A stretch of 14,260 nt of DNA from Christensenella sp. UBA4651 (GTDB lineage Bacteria; Bacillota; Clostridia; Christensenellales; UBA1242): positions 1 through 14,260 of the forward strand of contig DHMD01000018.1 in assembly GCA_002405615.1 (NCBI GenBank), read 5' to 3'. This document shows, one piece after another, positions 6,798 through 13,800 of the stretch. Position 1 is the stretch's first letter. The number at the start of each line of letters is the position of its first letter. Both the position numbers and the translations under genes were made by a program. Under the pieces are notes generated by a model. The model was not told the origin of the DNA, made no database searches, and worked only from the letters and a program-made list of their open reading frames with translations.

Positions 6798-7856
6798 ATG
6801 TCTACAATCGTACTCACAGGCGGCGGAACTGCTGGACACATTATTCCCAATTTAGCACTTATTCCATACCTAAAAGAGCATTTTGACAACATCGTATATA
6901 TCGGCAGCAACACAGGGTTGGAGCAGCAACTTTTGGAGCCGTTTCCCGAGGTAAAATACTACCCAATTACGACCGTTAAATTACTACGTAGCCTCAGCCC
7001 CAAGAACTTATTGATACCTTTCAAACTACACCGAGGCAAACGAGAAGCAGTAGAAATTATGCGACAAGTCGAGCCTGATATAATTTTTAGCAAGGGCGGG
7101 TTTGTTTCCCTACCTGTAACTTTTGCGGGCAAAAAATTGGGTATACCTATGGTTTGCCACGAGAGCGACCTAACCATGGGACTCGCCAACCGCTTGGGCA
7201 GTCGCCACTGTTGCGCCGTTTGCACCACATTCCGAGAAACTGCCGACCGCCTTGATAATGGACTGTTTGTTGGTTCGCCATACCAAAAACAAGAGTATTC
7301 TAGCGAACAAATCACCCGCTTAAAGCAAAAACTAAATTTAGAGAGCGGCAAACCAATTTGCCTTATCACAGGAGGCAGCCAAGGTGCCCAAAATATCAAC
7401 GACATCGTACTCAAAAATTTGGACTATCTACTCAAAACGCACCAGGTCATTCACTTGACTGGTAGAGGCAAAATGAATAATACAAAAAAAGCAGGGTATC
7501 ACTCGCTCGACTACACGCACGAATTAGGACTAATGATGAGTATCGCAGATGTAGCAATTACCCGTGGCGGCAGCAACGCACTCTACGAACTATTGAGTTA
7601 CGGCGTACCAATGCTCATAATTCCCCTACACCATGGCTCACGAGGCGACCAAGAGCAAAACGCAATGTACTTTGAGAAAAAAGGCTACGGTATCGCCCTT
7701 TTTGAACCCGAAATGAATGACGCCACCTTTATCCAAAACTACAATAAATTGCTACAATCTGCTCCCGCTATCCGTTCTGCAAACAAGTTTGCAGCCCCTA
7801 CCGACAGCCTCCAACGCATTATGTCAACCATCCTAAAATATAGAAAAGTGCAGTAA
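6798..7856 (+). CDS. murG: MurG, GlcNAc transferase of lipid II synthesis
   Basis: The 352-aa enzyme transfers GlcNAc from UDP-GlcNAc to undecaprenyl-pyrophosphoryl-MurNAc-pentapeptide (lipid I) to make lipid II at the inner face of the membrane. It is a GT-B fold protein. The N-terminal half has the glycine loop GGGTAGH at 8-14, SKGGF near 98-102, and H121-E-S-D with G128 and N131, the Bacillus-type form of the usual HEQN motif. The C-terminal half has GGSQGA at 192-197, R256-G-G-S-N with E264, and GDQEQNA from 283, which bind the UDP-sugar. Length and motifs are complete. AAGGAAG lies seven bases before the ATG. It stands alone here, outside a division and cell wall cluster, and diverges from parE. 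No terminator is visible after it. Confidence 0.93.
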   Translation: MSTIVLTGGGTAGHIIPNLALIPYLKEHFDNIVYIGSNTGLEQQLLEPFPEVKYYPITTVKLLRSLSPKNLLIPFKLHRGKREAVEIMRQVEPDIIFSKGGFVSLPVTFAGKKLGIPMVCHESDLTMGLANRLGSRHCCAVCTTFRETADRLDNGLFVGSPYQKQEYSSEQITRLKQKLNLESGKPICLITGGSQGAQNINDIVLKNLDYLLKTHQVIHLTGRGKMNNTKKAGYHSLDYTHELGLMMSIADVAITRGGSNALYELLSYGVPMLIIPLHHGSRGDQEQNAMYFEKKGYGIALFEPEMNDATFIQNYNKLLQSAPAIRSANKFAAPTDSLQRIMSTILKYRKVQ

Positions 7857-7890
7857 TGGCAACTTACACTTCTAAAATTACTATGTTTTT

Positions 7891-7918
7891 ACATAATTAT
7901 TTATAAAAATAGTTATGT
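7891..7918. repeat. 28-bp imperfect palindrome upstream of the XRE regulator
   Basis: ACATAA at the left end mirrors TTATGT at the right end, and 12 of 14 symmetrical pairs match across the 28 bases. The palindrome ends one base before a TAAAAT -10 box and covers the expected -35 region of the following regulator gene. A binding site for that regulator is the simplest reading. It lacks a T tract and is too AT-rich to act as a terminator. Confidence 0.5.
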
Positions 7919-7924
7919 TAAAAT
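7916..7924 (+). promoter_or_regulatory. Candidate extended -10 promoter of the XRE regulator
   Basis: TGT followed by TAAAAT (7919-7924) forms an extended -10 element. The -35 region is poor in consensus and is occupied by the palindrome at 7891-7918. The predicted start near 7931 leaves a short leader holding the AGGAG site at 7943-7947. Confidence 0.45.
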
Positions 7925-7953
7925 TGAATTAAGATAAAATTTAGGAGTAAAAA

Positions 7954-8193
7954 ATGAAGGTATCGCAAGCAGTTGCAACCAGAATTAAAGAAATACTAGC
8001 ACAAAAAGGTATGACCCAATACAGATTAGAGATCAACTCTGGACTTTCAAAAGGCACTTTTACCTCACTAATGTATGCTAGGTACAATGGCGTAAACTTG
8101 ACAACTCTAATTACAGTAATCAGGACTTTGGGCATATCTGTTGAGGAATTTTTTGCGAGTCCGCTCTTTGATGAAAGTAATTTAGATGAATAA
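7954..8193 (+). CDS. Small XRE/Cro-type helix-turn-helix regulator
   Basis: The 79-aa protein is almost entirely one HTH_3-type DNA-binding domain. Helix 1 covers about residues 5-17. The helix-turn-helix spans about 20-44: TQYRLEINSGLSKGTFTSLM, with the turn around GLSKG and a recognition helix starting at GTFTSLM. A capping helix VNLTTLITVIRTLGISVEEFF follows, typical of the family. There is no ligand or dimerisation domain beyond a short acidic tail. The ATG is preceded by AGGAG. A 28-bp palindrome just upstream suggests that it represses its own gene. Its targets are unknown; it may be a relic of a mobile element, but no other such genes are nearby. Confidence 0.85.
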   Translation: MKVSQAVATRIKEILAQKGMTQYRLEINSGLSKGTFTSLMYARYNGVNLTTLITVIRTLGISVEEFFASPLFDESNLDE

Positions 8194-8194
8194 T

Positions 8195-8222
8195 AAAAAA
8201 AAAGCCCCGATTGGGGCTTTTC
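8195..8222. terminator. Bidirectional terminator between the XRE gene and yhbY
   Basis: The stem AAAAGCCCC (8200-8208) with GGGGCTTTT (8213-8221) has the four-base loop GATT. It begins six bases after the XRE gene's stop. The A run on its left reads as a long T tract on the minus strand, so it also terminates the convergent nth-obg-yhbY operon, whose last gene ends about 85 bases away. Confidence 0.9.
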
Positions 8223-8306
8223 TATTACCTAAATTTACATACTTTTACTTATATTTTTATCTTGTACAGAAACTTCTCTATCCTTATATTATATATAGGC
8301 AAGAAT

Positions 8307-8597
8307 TTACTTTTTACCATTTTTCTTTTTGGTTGTATTCTTTTTGTACAATACAACTTTTCTACCGATAACTTGCACAACATCAGCACGACACCTACCT
8401 GCCAAAGCATCTGCGACCTCACGAGTGTCGACAGGACTACTCTCCAAAACAGATAGTTTAATCAACTCACGAGCGAAAAGCGCTTGGTCAACGGTGTTTA
8501 CAACTTCGGGCGTAATACCGTCCTTACCGATTTGGATAATTGCGTCCAATTTTTGCGCCTCGCCACGCAACTCGGCTCTTTCTTTTGGTGTAATCAT
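8307..8597 (-). CDS. yhbY: YhbY-family ribosome assembly RNA-binding protein
   Basis: The 96-aa protein is a single CRM (YhbY) domain, which binds pre-50S ribosomal particles and RNA. The domain runs from residue 1 to about 86 and carries a GKDG loop at 24-27, the helix stretch VVNTVDQALFARELIKL, and the final strand VIGRKVVLYK. A short Lys-rich tail follows. AAGGAG precedes the ATG. It lies 53 bases downstream of obg, an order common in Bacillota where both gene products act on the large ribosomal subunit. No hairpin or clear promoter is seen in the gap, so it is probably co-transcribed with obg. Confidence 0.92.
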   Translation of the reverse strand: MITPKERAELRGEAQKLDAIIQIGKDGITPEVVNTVDQALFARELIKLSVLESSPVDTREVADALAGRCRADVVQVIGRKVVLYKKNTTKKKNGKK

Positions 8598-8650
8598 AAC
8601 AAACTCCTTTTCAAATTTTTTATATTTTAATAGTGAATGCCTAGCGTCTA

Positions 8651-9934
8651 TTATTCTTGATACTCAAACTCAACATCTTCTACAACAACAGTATCGCCGT
8701 CCTGCATTCCCAACTCTTTTAATTTGGCAATTATACCATCATCACGCAAACGCTTCTGAAAATATGCCAAACTATCATCTTCGGCAAAGTTAGTCTTTCT
8801 CACCAATTCGTGGACTCTACCACCCTTAACCTCAAAAGTACCATCGCCCAACTTCTCCACCTCAATAGAAGTAGTATCCGGCATATCAAACTCAAACTCC
8901 TCACTCTCAATCGGCTCAGGTTTTGGCAAAGTATCCAGTTTCGCAAAAATTGCGTCCACCAATTCCTGCACACCTTTGCGTTGATTAGCAGAAATCACAT
9001 AGACAGGAGCATTTTCAAATCCCGCTTGCGTTTTGAGGAATTTCTCAAAATCTGCCACATTTGTCGCACCCTCGGGCAACAAATCGGCTTTATTCAGCGC
9101 AATAATCTGCGGCAAATTTGCCAAAACTTCGCTAAATTCTCTCAACTCCTTGTTGATTGTTACAAAGTCTTGTTGCGGGTCGCGAGATTCAATACCGCTA
9201 ATATCCACGATATGGACAATCAGCCTCGTACGCTCAATATGACGCAAGAATTGATGACCCAAACCTACGCCCTCACTTGCGCCCTCAATTAGCCCAGGAA
9301 TATCTGCCAGCACGCAAGTTTTGTCAAATTGACGCAAAACACCCAAATTGGGACTCAACGTGGTAAAGTGGTAATTAGCAATCTTTGGTTTTGCCTCGGT
9401 AACTGCACCCAAAAATGTAGACTTACCCACATTAGGGAAACCCACCAATCCCACATCCGCTATGGTTTTGAGTTCTAGCACGATATTATGCTCCGCAGTT
9501 CTCTGCCCCGCCTGACTAAATCTCGGCGTTTGACGGCGACTAGACGCAAAATGCTGGTTACCTTTACCACCATTACCGCCACGCAATAGCACATATTCCT
9601 CATCGGGAGCATACATATCCTTGATTACCTTGCCCGTTTTTTCATCACGAACGAGAGTACCACGAGGCACAAAGATATATAAATCTTTACCCTTTTTGCC
9701 CGCCATATTGTTTATGTCGCCTTTCTGACCATTCTCCGCGCGAAAATGCTTGTTAAAACGGAAATCAAGGAGCGTGCTGATGTTGTCCTTGACTTTCAAA
9801 ATCACATCGCCGCCCTTGCCGCCATCTCCGCCATTTGGCCCACCATTTGGCACATATTTTTCTCGGCGGAAAGAAACAGCACCATCGCCACCATCGCCCG
9901 CCTTGACTACTATCGAAACTTTATCTATAAACAT
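8651..9934 (-). CDS. obg: Obg GTPase
   Basis: The 427-aa GTPase acts in late 50S ribosome assembly and stress or sporulation signalling. The Gly-rich Obg fold spans residues 1-158 (GDGGDGAVSFRREK and GGKGGDV near the start). The G domain has G1 GFPNVGKST at 165-173, the switch I TT at 191-192, G3 DIPG at 211-214, G4 NKAD at 281-284 and G5 SAN at 315-317. The C-terminal OCT domain runs from about 355 (EVEKLGDGTFEVKGG) to the end. The length is normal for the Bacillus type. The start follows the nth stop by three bases, and its AGGAAG site is inside the last codons of nth, so translation is probably coupled. In B. subtilis Obg is essential and links to sporulation and the SigB pathway. Confidence 0.96.
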   Translation of the reverse strand: MFIDKVSIVVKAGDGGDGAVSFRREKYVPNGGPNGGDGGKGGDVILKVKDNISTLLDFRFNKHFRAENGQKGDINNMAGKKGKDLYIFVPRGTLVRDEKTGKVIKDMYAPDEEYVLLRGGNGGKGNQHFASSRRQTPRFSQAGQRTAEHNIVLELKTIADVGLVGFPNVGKSTFLGAVTEAKPKIANYHFTTLSPNLGVLRQFDKTCVLADIPGLIEGASEGVGLGHQFLRHIERTRLIVHIVDISGIESRDPQQDFVTINKELREFSEVLANLPQIIALNKADLLPEGATNVADFEKFLKTQAGFENAPVYVISANQRKGVQELVDAIFAKLDTLPKPEPIESEEFEFDMPDTTSIEVEKLGDGTFEVKGGRVHELVRKTNFAEDDSLAYFQKRLRDDGIIAKLKELGMQDGDTVVVEDVEFEYQE

Positions 9935-9937
9935 ATC

Positions 9938-10567
9938 TTACTTCCTATTCCTATTATTAATATAGTATTTACATACATCACGCAATTCACACTGCTCGCA
10001 ATTAGGTTTTTGCGCCTTACATTGATACCTACCGAATAGCACCAATCTAAAATGCGCATCGTGGTTCTGATACTCAGGATATTTCTCGACCCACTGACGC
10101 TCAACCTCTAACGGAGTGCGAGCGTCCACCAGCCCCAGCCTATTAGTAACACGCAAAACATGAGTATCCACACCGATGCGATTAGCACCAAATACCGCAC
10201 TAGACACCACATTTGCAGTTTTTCGCCCGACTCCCGGCAAGGTCTGCAAAATATCAGGGTCGCTAGGCACTTGCCCATCATACTCCTCATTCAGCACCTT
10301 GCAGAGTGCCAAAATGTTCTTCGCCTTGTTGTGATAAAAACCCGTAGAATAAATCAGTTTTTCCAAATCCTCTTGCGTAAGGCTAGCCATAGAAACACTA
10401 TCAGGATACTCCCCAAACAGCACTTGCGTAACTTGATTTACACGCTTATCCGTGCATTGCGCACTCAAAACAACCGCAACCAAACATTGAAACGGCGTAT
10501 CATAATGCAATTCAGGGTCAGGATTTGGGTACAATCTAGCGAGATAATCCATAACTTTTTGTATCAT
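9938..10567 (-). CDS. nth: Endonuclease III (DNA glycosylase/AP lyase)
   Basis: The 209-aa enzyme removes oxidised pyrimidines from DNA and cuts the abasic site in base excision repair. The helix-hairpin-helix is LPGVGRKTA at 110-118 with catalytic Lys116; catalytic Asp134 is in GVDTHV. The C-terminal [4Fe-4S] loop has Cys183-X6-Cys190-X2-Cys193-X5-Cys199, exactly the family spacing. The AQCTD stretch near 36-40 is also conserved. The length is standard. The start is preceded by a moderate AGGGGCG site and by a near-consensus promoter. It is the first gene of the nth-obg-yhbY unit; its stop codon is three bases from the obg start. Confidence 0.95.
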   Translation of the reverse strand: MIQKVMDYLARLYPNPDPELHYDTPFQCLVAVVLSAQCTDKRVNQVTQVLFGEYPDSVSMASLTQEDLEKLIYSTGFYHNKAKNILALCKVLNEEYDGQVPSDPDILQTLPGVGRKTANVVSSAVFGANRIGVDTHVLRVTNRLGLVDARTPLEVERQWVEKYPEYQNHDAHFRLVLFGRYQCKAQKPNCEQCELRDVCKYYINNRNRK

Positions 10568-10596
10568 TTTCGCCCCTAATTTTTCTAGATTTATAG

Positions 10597-10625
10597 ATTA
10601 TACCACAAAAAAACAAGATTTTCAA
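10597..10625 (-). promoter_or_regulatory. Promoter of the nth-obg-yhbY operon
   Basis: On the minus strand the -35 box is TTGAAA (10620-10625) and the -10 box is a perfect TATAAT (10597-10602), with a 17-base spacer and an extended TGG before the -10. It stands about 30 bases upstream of the nth start and just after the sigF terminator, so the operon has its own SigA-type start. Confidence 0.85.
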
Positions 10626-10639
10626 TATATTTCGATAAC

Positions 10640-10668
10640 AAAAAAAGCCCTCTTGGGTTAGAGAGCTT
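10640..10668 (-). terminator. Terminator of the spoIIA operon
   Basis: On the minus strand the stem AAGCTCTCT (10660-10668) pairs with AGAGGGCTT (10645-10653) with one U-G wobble and a six-base loop, followed by seven T. The first A of the stem is the last base of the sigF TAA stop codon, so there is no 3' spacer at all. Confidence 0.88.
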
Positions 10669-11387
10669 TAGCGCAATTTGTTTCTAAAAGTTGCCAAAAT
10701 TTTATTTTCTATTCGGCTAACCTGCACCTGACTCACGCCCAATTCCGTTGCAATTTCAGCCTGAGTTTTATCCCTATAATAGCGCATAATGATGATTTTT
10801 TGGTCTCGCTCGTCCAAATTTTGTATCAATTCCCTAATGATAAAGTGGTCAATTCGCTTCTCCTCATCGTCCGCATCAGCAATTCGCTCCGAGAGCGTAA
10901 TACTTCTCTCATCAGTCGAGTCAATCGGCGTTGCCAAACTCATAGGATAGCGGACACTATCCATAGCAAAGACCACATCTTCCGCCGTCATATTTAGCGC
11001 CTTGGCAATTTCGCCCACATCGGGTTGTGTCGACTGCGGTGGCAAAGACGCTATATATTTTTTGATTTCGATAGCCTGCGCCTTGATAGCACGACTGACC
11101 TTGATATATCCGTCATCACGCAAGAAGCGCTTGACCTCGCCCGCAATCATCGGCACGGCATAAGTGCTAAATCGCACGCCGAAACTATCATCAAAATTAT
11201 TGATAGCCTTGACAAAGCCAACGCACCCTAGTTGAAAAAGGTCGTCATAATCTAACCCTTTGTTACGATACCTGCGAATTACACTCTTGACTAGCGGATA
11301 ATTTTGATTAATCAGCGTATTTTTTGCATTTTCATCACCATTTTGTGCTAGTTTGATTAAATTTAGCGTTTCAGAGTAATCAACCAT
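10668..11387 (-). CDS. sigF: Forespore sigma factor SigF
   Basis: The 239-aa sigma-70 family factor directs RNA polymerase to early forespore genes. Region 2 covers about 30-100 (YPLVKSVIRRY, then DLFQLGCVGFVKAI and the DNA-melting RFSTYAVPMIAGEVKRFLRDD). Region 3 covers about 105-150. Region 4 is about 185-235, with the HTH TQAEIATELGVSQVQVSRIE at 208-227. Region 1.1 is absent, as expected for sporulation sigmas. SigF is preferred over the similar SigG because the gene directly follows spoIIAA and spoIIAB. It overlaps spoIIAB by eight bases and has no clear Shine-Dalgarno sequence, which suggests that its translation depends on spoIIAB being translated, keeping sigma and anti-sigma in balance. 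Confidence 0.95.
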   Translation of the reverse strand: MVDYSETLNLIKLAQNGDENAKNTLINQNYPLVKSVIRRYRNKGLDYDDLFQLGCVGFVKAINNFDDSFGVRFSTYAVPMIAGEVKRFLRDDGYIKVSRAIKAQAIEIKKYIASLPPQSTQPDVGEIAKALNMTAEDVVFAMDSVRYPMSLATPIDSTDERSITLSERIADADDEEKRIDHFIIRELIQNLDERDQKIIIMRYYRDKTQAEIATELGVSQVQVSRIENKILATFRNKLR

Positions 11388-11835
11388 TAGCGCAACTTTT
11401 GCTTTCTGTTTTGTGCAACGATTTCTTTAACTCCACAATCAAACCACGCTCTTTATTCTTTTGTAAGGTTACTTCGTCCATAAAACTTTCCATTACGGTA
11501 AACCCCATACCCGCACGCTCCTCTGTTGGGCGAGTCGTGTAAAAAGGTTCTCTCGCTTGCCTAAAATCTTTTATACCAACGCCTTTATCCATAATTTTGA
11601 TATTTACTTCATTTTGCTTCAAACCGACCCAAATCACTACTTCGCCTTTTTGCCCGTTTGGATACGCATGCACTACACAATTCGTTACCGCTTCGCTCAC
11701 AGCAGTTTTTATATCGCTGATTTCGTCTAGTGTCGGATTAAGTTGCACACAAAACCCCGCCACCGCACTACGAGCGAAACTCTCATTTATCGAGTGCGAC
11801 AAAAAAGTCAAAGTCATCTCATTCAAGTATTCCAT
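11380..11835 (-). CDS. spoIIAB: Anti-sigma F factor and serine kinase SpoIIAB
   Basis: The 151-aa GHKL-fold protein binds and inhibits SigF and phosphorylates SpoIIAA. The ATP site is intact: the N box E48/N52 in SEAVTNCVVHAYP, the G1 box D83-K-G-V-G87, and GMGFTVMESFMD at 109-120. E18 and R22 in INESFAR appear to match B. subtilis residues that contact SigF and SpoIIAA. The length is typical. AGGAGG precedes the ATG and overlaps the spoIIAA TAG stop; the 3' end overlaps sigF. ATP/ADP state and binding to SpoIIAA decide whether SigF is released in the forespore. Confidence 0.95.
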   Translation of the reverse strand: MEYLNEMTLTFLSHSINESFARSAVAGFCVQLNPTLDEISDIKTAVSEAVTNCVVHAYPNGQKGEVVIWVGLKQNEVNIKIMDKGVGIKDFRQAREPFYTTRPTEERAGMGFTVMESFMDEVTLQKNKERGLIVELKKSLHKTESKSCANG

Positions 11836-11843
11836 TCTGCCTC

Positions 11844-12152
11844 CTAATCAATTTTTGGCATCACATCATACAATGCCGTCATCATAAAAATTTTATCAAT
11901 TTGCTTGCTGGGATTTGTTACAAAAATTGGTATGCCACGAGATTTCATTTTTTTGTACCTACCAATCATAACCCCAATGCCCGTACTATCCATAAAATCT
12001 AATTGCCCCAAATCTACGATAACTTGTCTAGCATTACTCTCGCTCATCAAGTTGTCCATCAAATCACGAACATAATTTGCACTATGCTCATCCAACTCAC
12101 CAGCCAGAGAAATAACCAAAGTATCGTTGATTTCTTGTGAAGTTACTTGCAT
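11844..12152 (-). CDS. spoIIAA: Anti-anti-sigma factor SpoIIAA
   Basis: The 102-aa STAS-domain protein frees SigF by binding SpoIIAB when dephosphorylated. The phosphorylated serine is Ser56 in FMDSTGIGVMIGRYK, equivalent to Ser58 of B. subtilis. The start was placed at 12152 because GGGAGGG lies just upstream and the STAS strand MQVTSQEINDTLVISLAGELD starts there. The open frame continues 35 codons further up, but that stretch runs through a terminator hairpin and looks non-coding. It is the first gene of the spoIIA operon and is eight bases from spoIIAB. The dephosphorylating enzyme, SpoIIE, is not in this window. Confidence 0.95.
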   Translation of the reverse strand: MQVTSQEINDTLVISLAGELDEHSANYVRDLMDNLMSESNARQVIVDLGQLDFMDSTGIGVMIGRYKKMKSRGIPIFVTNPSKQIDKIFMMTALYDVMPKID

Positions 12153-12203
12153 ATGTCTGCCCTCCCAAAAACTTATGTTATCACAATTTTGAGTGCAAAA
12201 ATT

Positions 12204-12233
12204 AAAAAAAAGTGCCAAAAAAGCACTTTTTTT
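12204..12233. terminator. Terminator between the subtilase gene and spoIIA
   Basis: The stem AAAAAAAGTGC (12205-12215) with GCACTTTTTTT (12223-12233) encloses a seven-base loop and is flanked by A and T runs on both sides. On the minus strand it lies about 40 bases after the subtilase stop and about 50 bases before the spoIIAA start, so it should separate the two units. It would work in either direction, but no rightward gene needs it. Confidence 0.82.
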
Positions 12234-12275
12234 GCATTTTTTTGATAGTTTTGGCAACGAATTGATACTTTATGA

Positions 12276-13418
12276 TTAAATCTTATTCGCTAACATACTA
12301 GACTTTTTCGCATCGACTAACCCTGCCCCACAGGCATTGGAATCAAACGGCAGTTGTGTAGCACTCGCCAGCAGTATTGATTTGATATCATTAGGGGTAA
12401 GTTGCGGGTTTTGTTGCAGCAGTAATGCAGCGACCCCAGCAACAAAAGGAGTACTCACACTCGTACCCGACATACTGGTATAAAATGCTGTGCTATTAGA
12501 TAAAGAGGTAATTTCAACCCCAGGAGCAACCAAGTCGGGTTTGATAAAATCAAATATAGGCCCACGAGAACTGAAATCAGCGATAGAAATCTCATCATTA
12601 CGAGTATCAGCACAACCAACCGTTATTATTCTTCCACTTGAACCTGGCGATTTTACCGACCCCGATTTTGGCCCATCATTCCCAACAGCTGAAACAACAA
12701 CGATACCTTTTTGCCACAAGGAATTAGCGCCAATTGTGAGCGGGTCATTCTGCGACAGTGGCGTACTGCCGAAACTCATACATACCACCCGAATATTGTA
12801 TTTTAGGCAATTTGTATATACCCACTGCATTGCTTCCAAAACTTTGTACGCTTGCGTTTGCCCATCACTTTTTAACGCTTTTAATACAATTAAACCGCTT
12901 TGAGGAGCAATTCCGCTATATTTTTGCTGTGAAACAAGTCCATTCCCGCCTAATACTCCCGCAACAAACGTACCATGCCCGTTATCATCATATGGCAAAT
13001 CGTAGTCATTTATCAAATCCACAAATTTGACTATCCTATTATGCCCTAGCACAAAATCCAGGTGTGGATAACAGCCCGTATCGATAACCGCAATATTGAC
13101 ACCTTGACCACAAATATTTGCTTTATGCAGGTCTTCAACATTGATTACCTTTCTAGCATTATTAATTAGAGTGTGAGCAGTCATTACTTTGGTAACATAA
13201 TTTACCCCGCAGTCTTGTGCAAAATCAAAAATTTGTTGATAATTTACAGCCAAAGCCAACGCCTTGATAAAAGGATAATGCCCCAAAACTATATTTTGAG
13301 GATTGCTTAACGCACTATGTAGAAACTCATCATCTTTGTAATAAACTATAATTTGGCACTTATTTACCCCCAGAGTCCCAACAGAACAAATCAGACTTGG
13401 GTCAATCTTATTAAACAT
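12276..13418 (-). CDS. AprX-like intracellular subtilisin-family protease (S8)
   Basis: The 380-aa serine protease has a complete catalytic triad: Asp113 in AVIDTG, His148 in DDNGHGT and Ser320 in SMSGTSVSTP, with the oxyanion Asn247 in SAVGNDGP. The order of features (YPHLDF, PYDDNGHGT, DFSSRGP, KPDLVAPGVEI, LLLQQNPQLTPNDIK) is like B. subtilis AprX. The catalytic domain starts near residue 100; residues 20-92 may be an inhibitor-like propeptide. There is no signal peptide or membrane segment, so it should act in the cytoplasm. The ATG is only two bases after the stop of the upstream 105-aa gene and has a weak Shine-Dalgarno sequence, suggesting translational coupling. Its position just before spoIIA hints at a stationary-phase or sporulation role, but this is inference. 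Confidence 0.92.
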   Translation of the reverse strand: MFNKIDPSLICSVGTLGVNKCQIIVYYKDDEFLHSALSNPQNIVLGHYPFIKALALAVNYQQIFDFAQDCGVNYVTKVMTAHTLINNARKVINVEDLHKANICGQGVNIAVIDTGCYPHLDFVLGHNRIVKFVDLINDYDLPYDDNGHGTFVAGVLGGNGLVSQQKYSGIAPQSGLIVLKALKSDGQTQAYKVLEAMQWVYTNCLKYNIRVVCMSFGSTPLSQNDPLTIGANSLWQKGIVVVSAVGNDGPKSGSVKSPGSSGRIITVGCADTRNDEISIADFSSRGPIFDFIKPDLVAPGVEITSLSNSTAFYTSMSGTSVSTPFVAGVAALLLQQNPQLTPNDIKSILLASATQLPFDSNACGAGLVDAKKSSMLANKI

Positions 13419-13420
13419 TT

Positions 13421-13738
13421 TTAGTCCAAAAAATTGAGTAAACTATACATTTTTGCACGAGCGTCATCGTCTAGCATAGGTGCTACTACTTTTGCCAAAT
13501 CACGCAGTTTTTGAGCGTCAAAAGTGCCTTCTTTTTTCTTTTGGGCTATCAATCGTAGCAATTCTTGTATCAATTCAGGCTCGCTTTTGTCTGCATAATT
13601 GTTGATAAAATCCTCAACCACACTGCCATAATCACGCTCAATATCTTGAAATTCTTTACTTTTTTTGAGTTCTTCAAAGTCATCTTTTGTGATATTTTCT
13701 TCCTCAACAGCAGTAGATTTATAATCTTTTATATTCAT
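13421..13738 (-). CDS. Acidic helical protein of unknown function (105 aa)
   Basis: The family was not recognised. The 105-aa protein is rich in Glu, Asp and Lys and predicted mostly helical, with a very charged first half (VEEENITKDDFEELKKS) and a helical C-terminal half ending in KMYSLLNFLD. It has no signal peptide, membrane segment or cysteine. A good GGAGG site stands eight bases before the ATG. It is the first gene of a unit with the AprX-like protease, with only two bases between them, so the products are probably made together; it could be a partner, inhibitor or substrate of the protease. Residues 74-96 resemble residues 86-108 of the divergent neighbour at 13801 (see findings). Confidence 0.75.
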   Translation of the reverse strand: MNIKDYKSTAVEEENITKDDFEELKKSKEFQDIERDYGSVVEDFINNYADKSEPELIQELLRLIAQKKKEGTFDAQKLRDLAKVVAPMLDDDARAKMYSLLNFLD

Positions 13739-13765
13739 TTTTTAACCTCCATTTTCACTAAATCA

Positions 13766-13783
13766 ATATATGTTTTCATATAT
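13766..13783. repeat. Perfect 18-bp palindrome between divergent genes
   Basis: ATATATG-TTTT-CATATAT is a seven-base perfect inverted repeat with a four-base centre, in the 62-bp gap between the divergent genes starting at 13738 and 13801. Its position suits an operator or a shared promoter element for both. No convincing SigA -35/-10 pair was found in the gap. Confidence 0.5.
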
Positions 13784-13800
13784 AAATTAGGTGCATTATT

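Noticed and set aside
6959..7414. 151-codon minus-strand open frame inside murG
   Set aside because: It is fully antisense to conserved MurG sequence and has no family features.
7856..7906. 16-codon micro-frame whose ATG overlaps the murG stop (TAATG)
   Set aside because: The start overlap looks like coupling, but the peptide has no conserved feature, no ribosome binding site is evident and it runs into the regulator palindrome.
8186..8456. Plus-strand open frames after the XRE gene
   Set aside because: They contain or abut the GC-rich terminator hairpin and then run antisense to yhbY; composition looks non-coding.
12153..12257. 35-codon N-terminal extension of SpoIIAA
   Set aside because: It would be encoded across the terminator hairpin at 12204-12233. 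The internal ATG at 12152 has the good ribosome binding site and matches the family's usual length.
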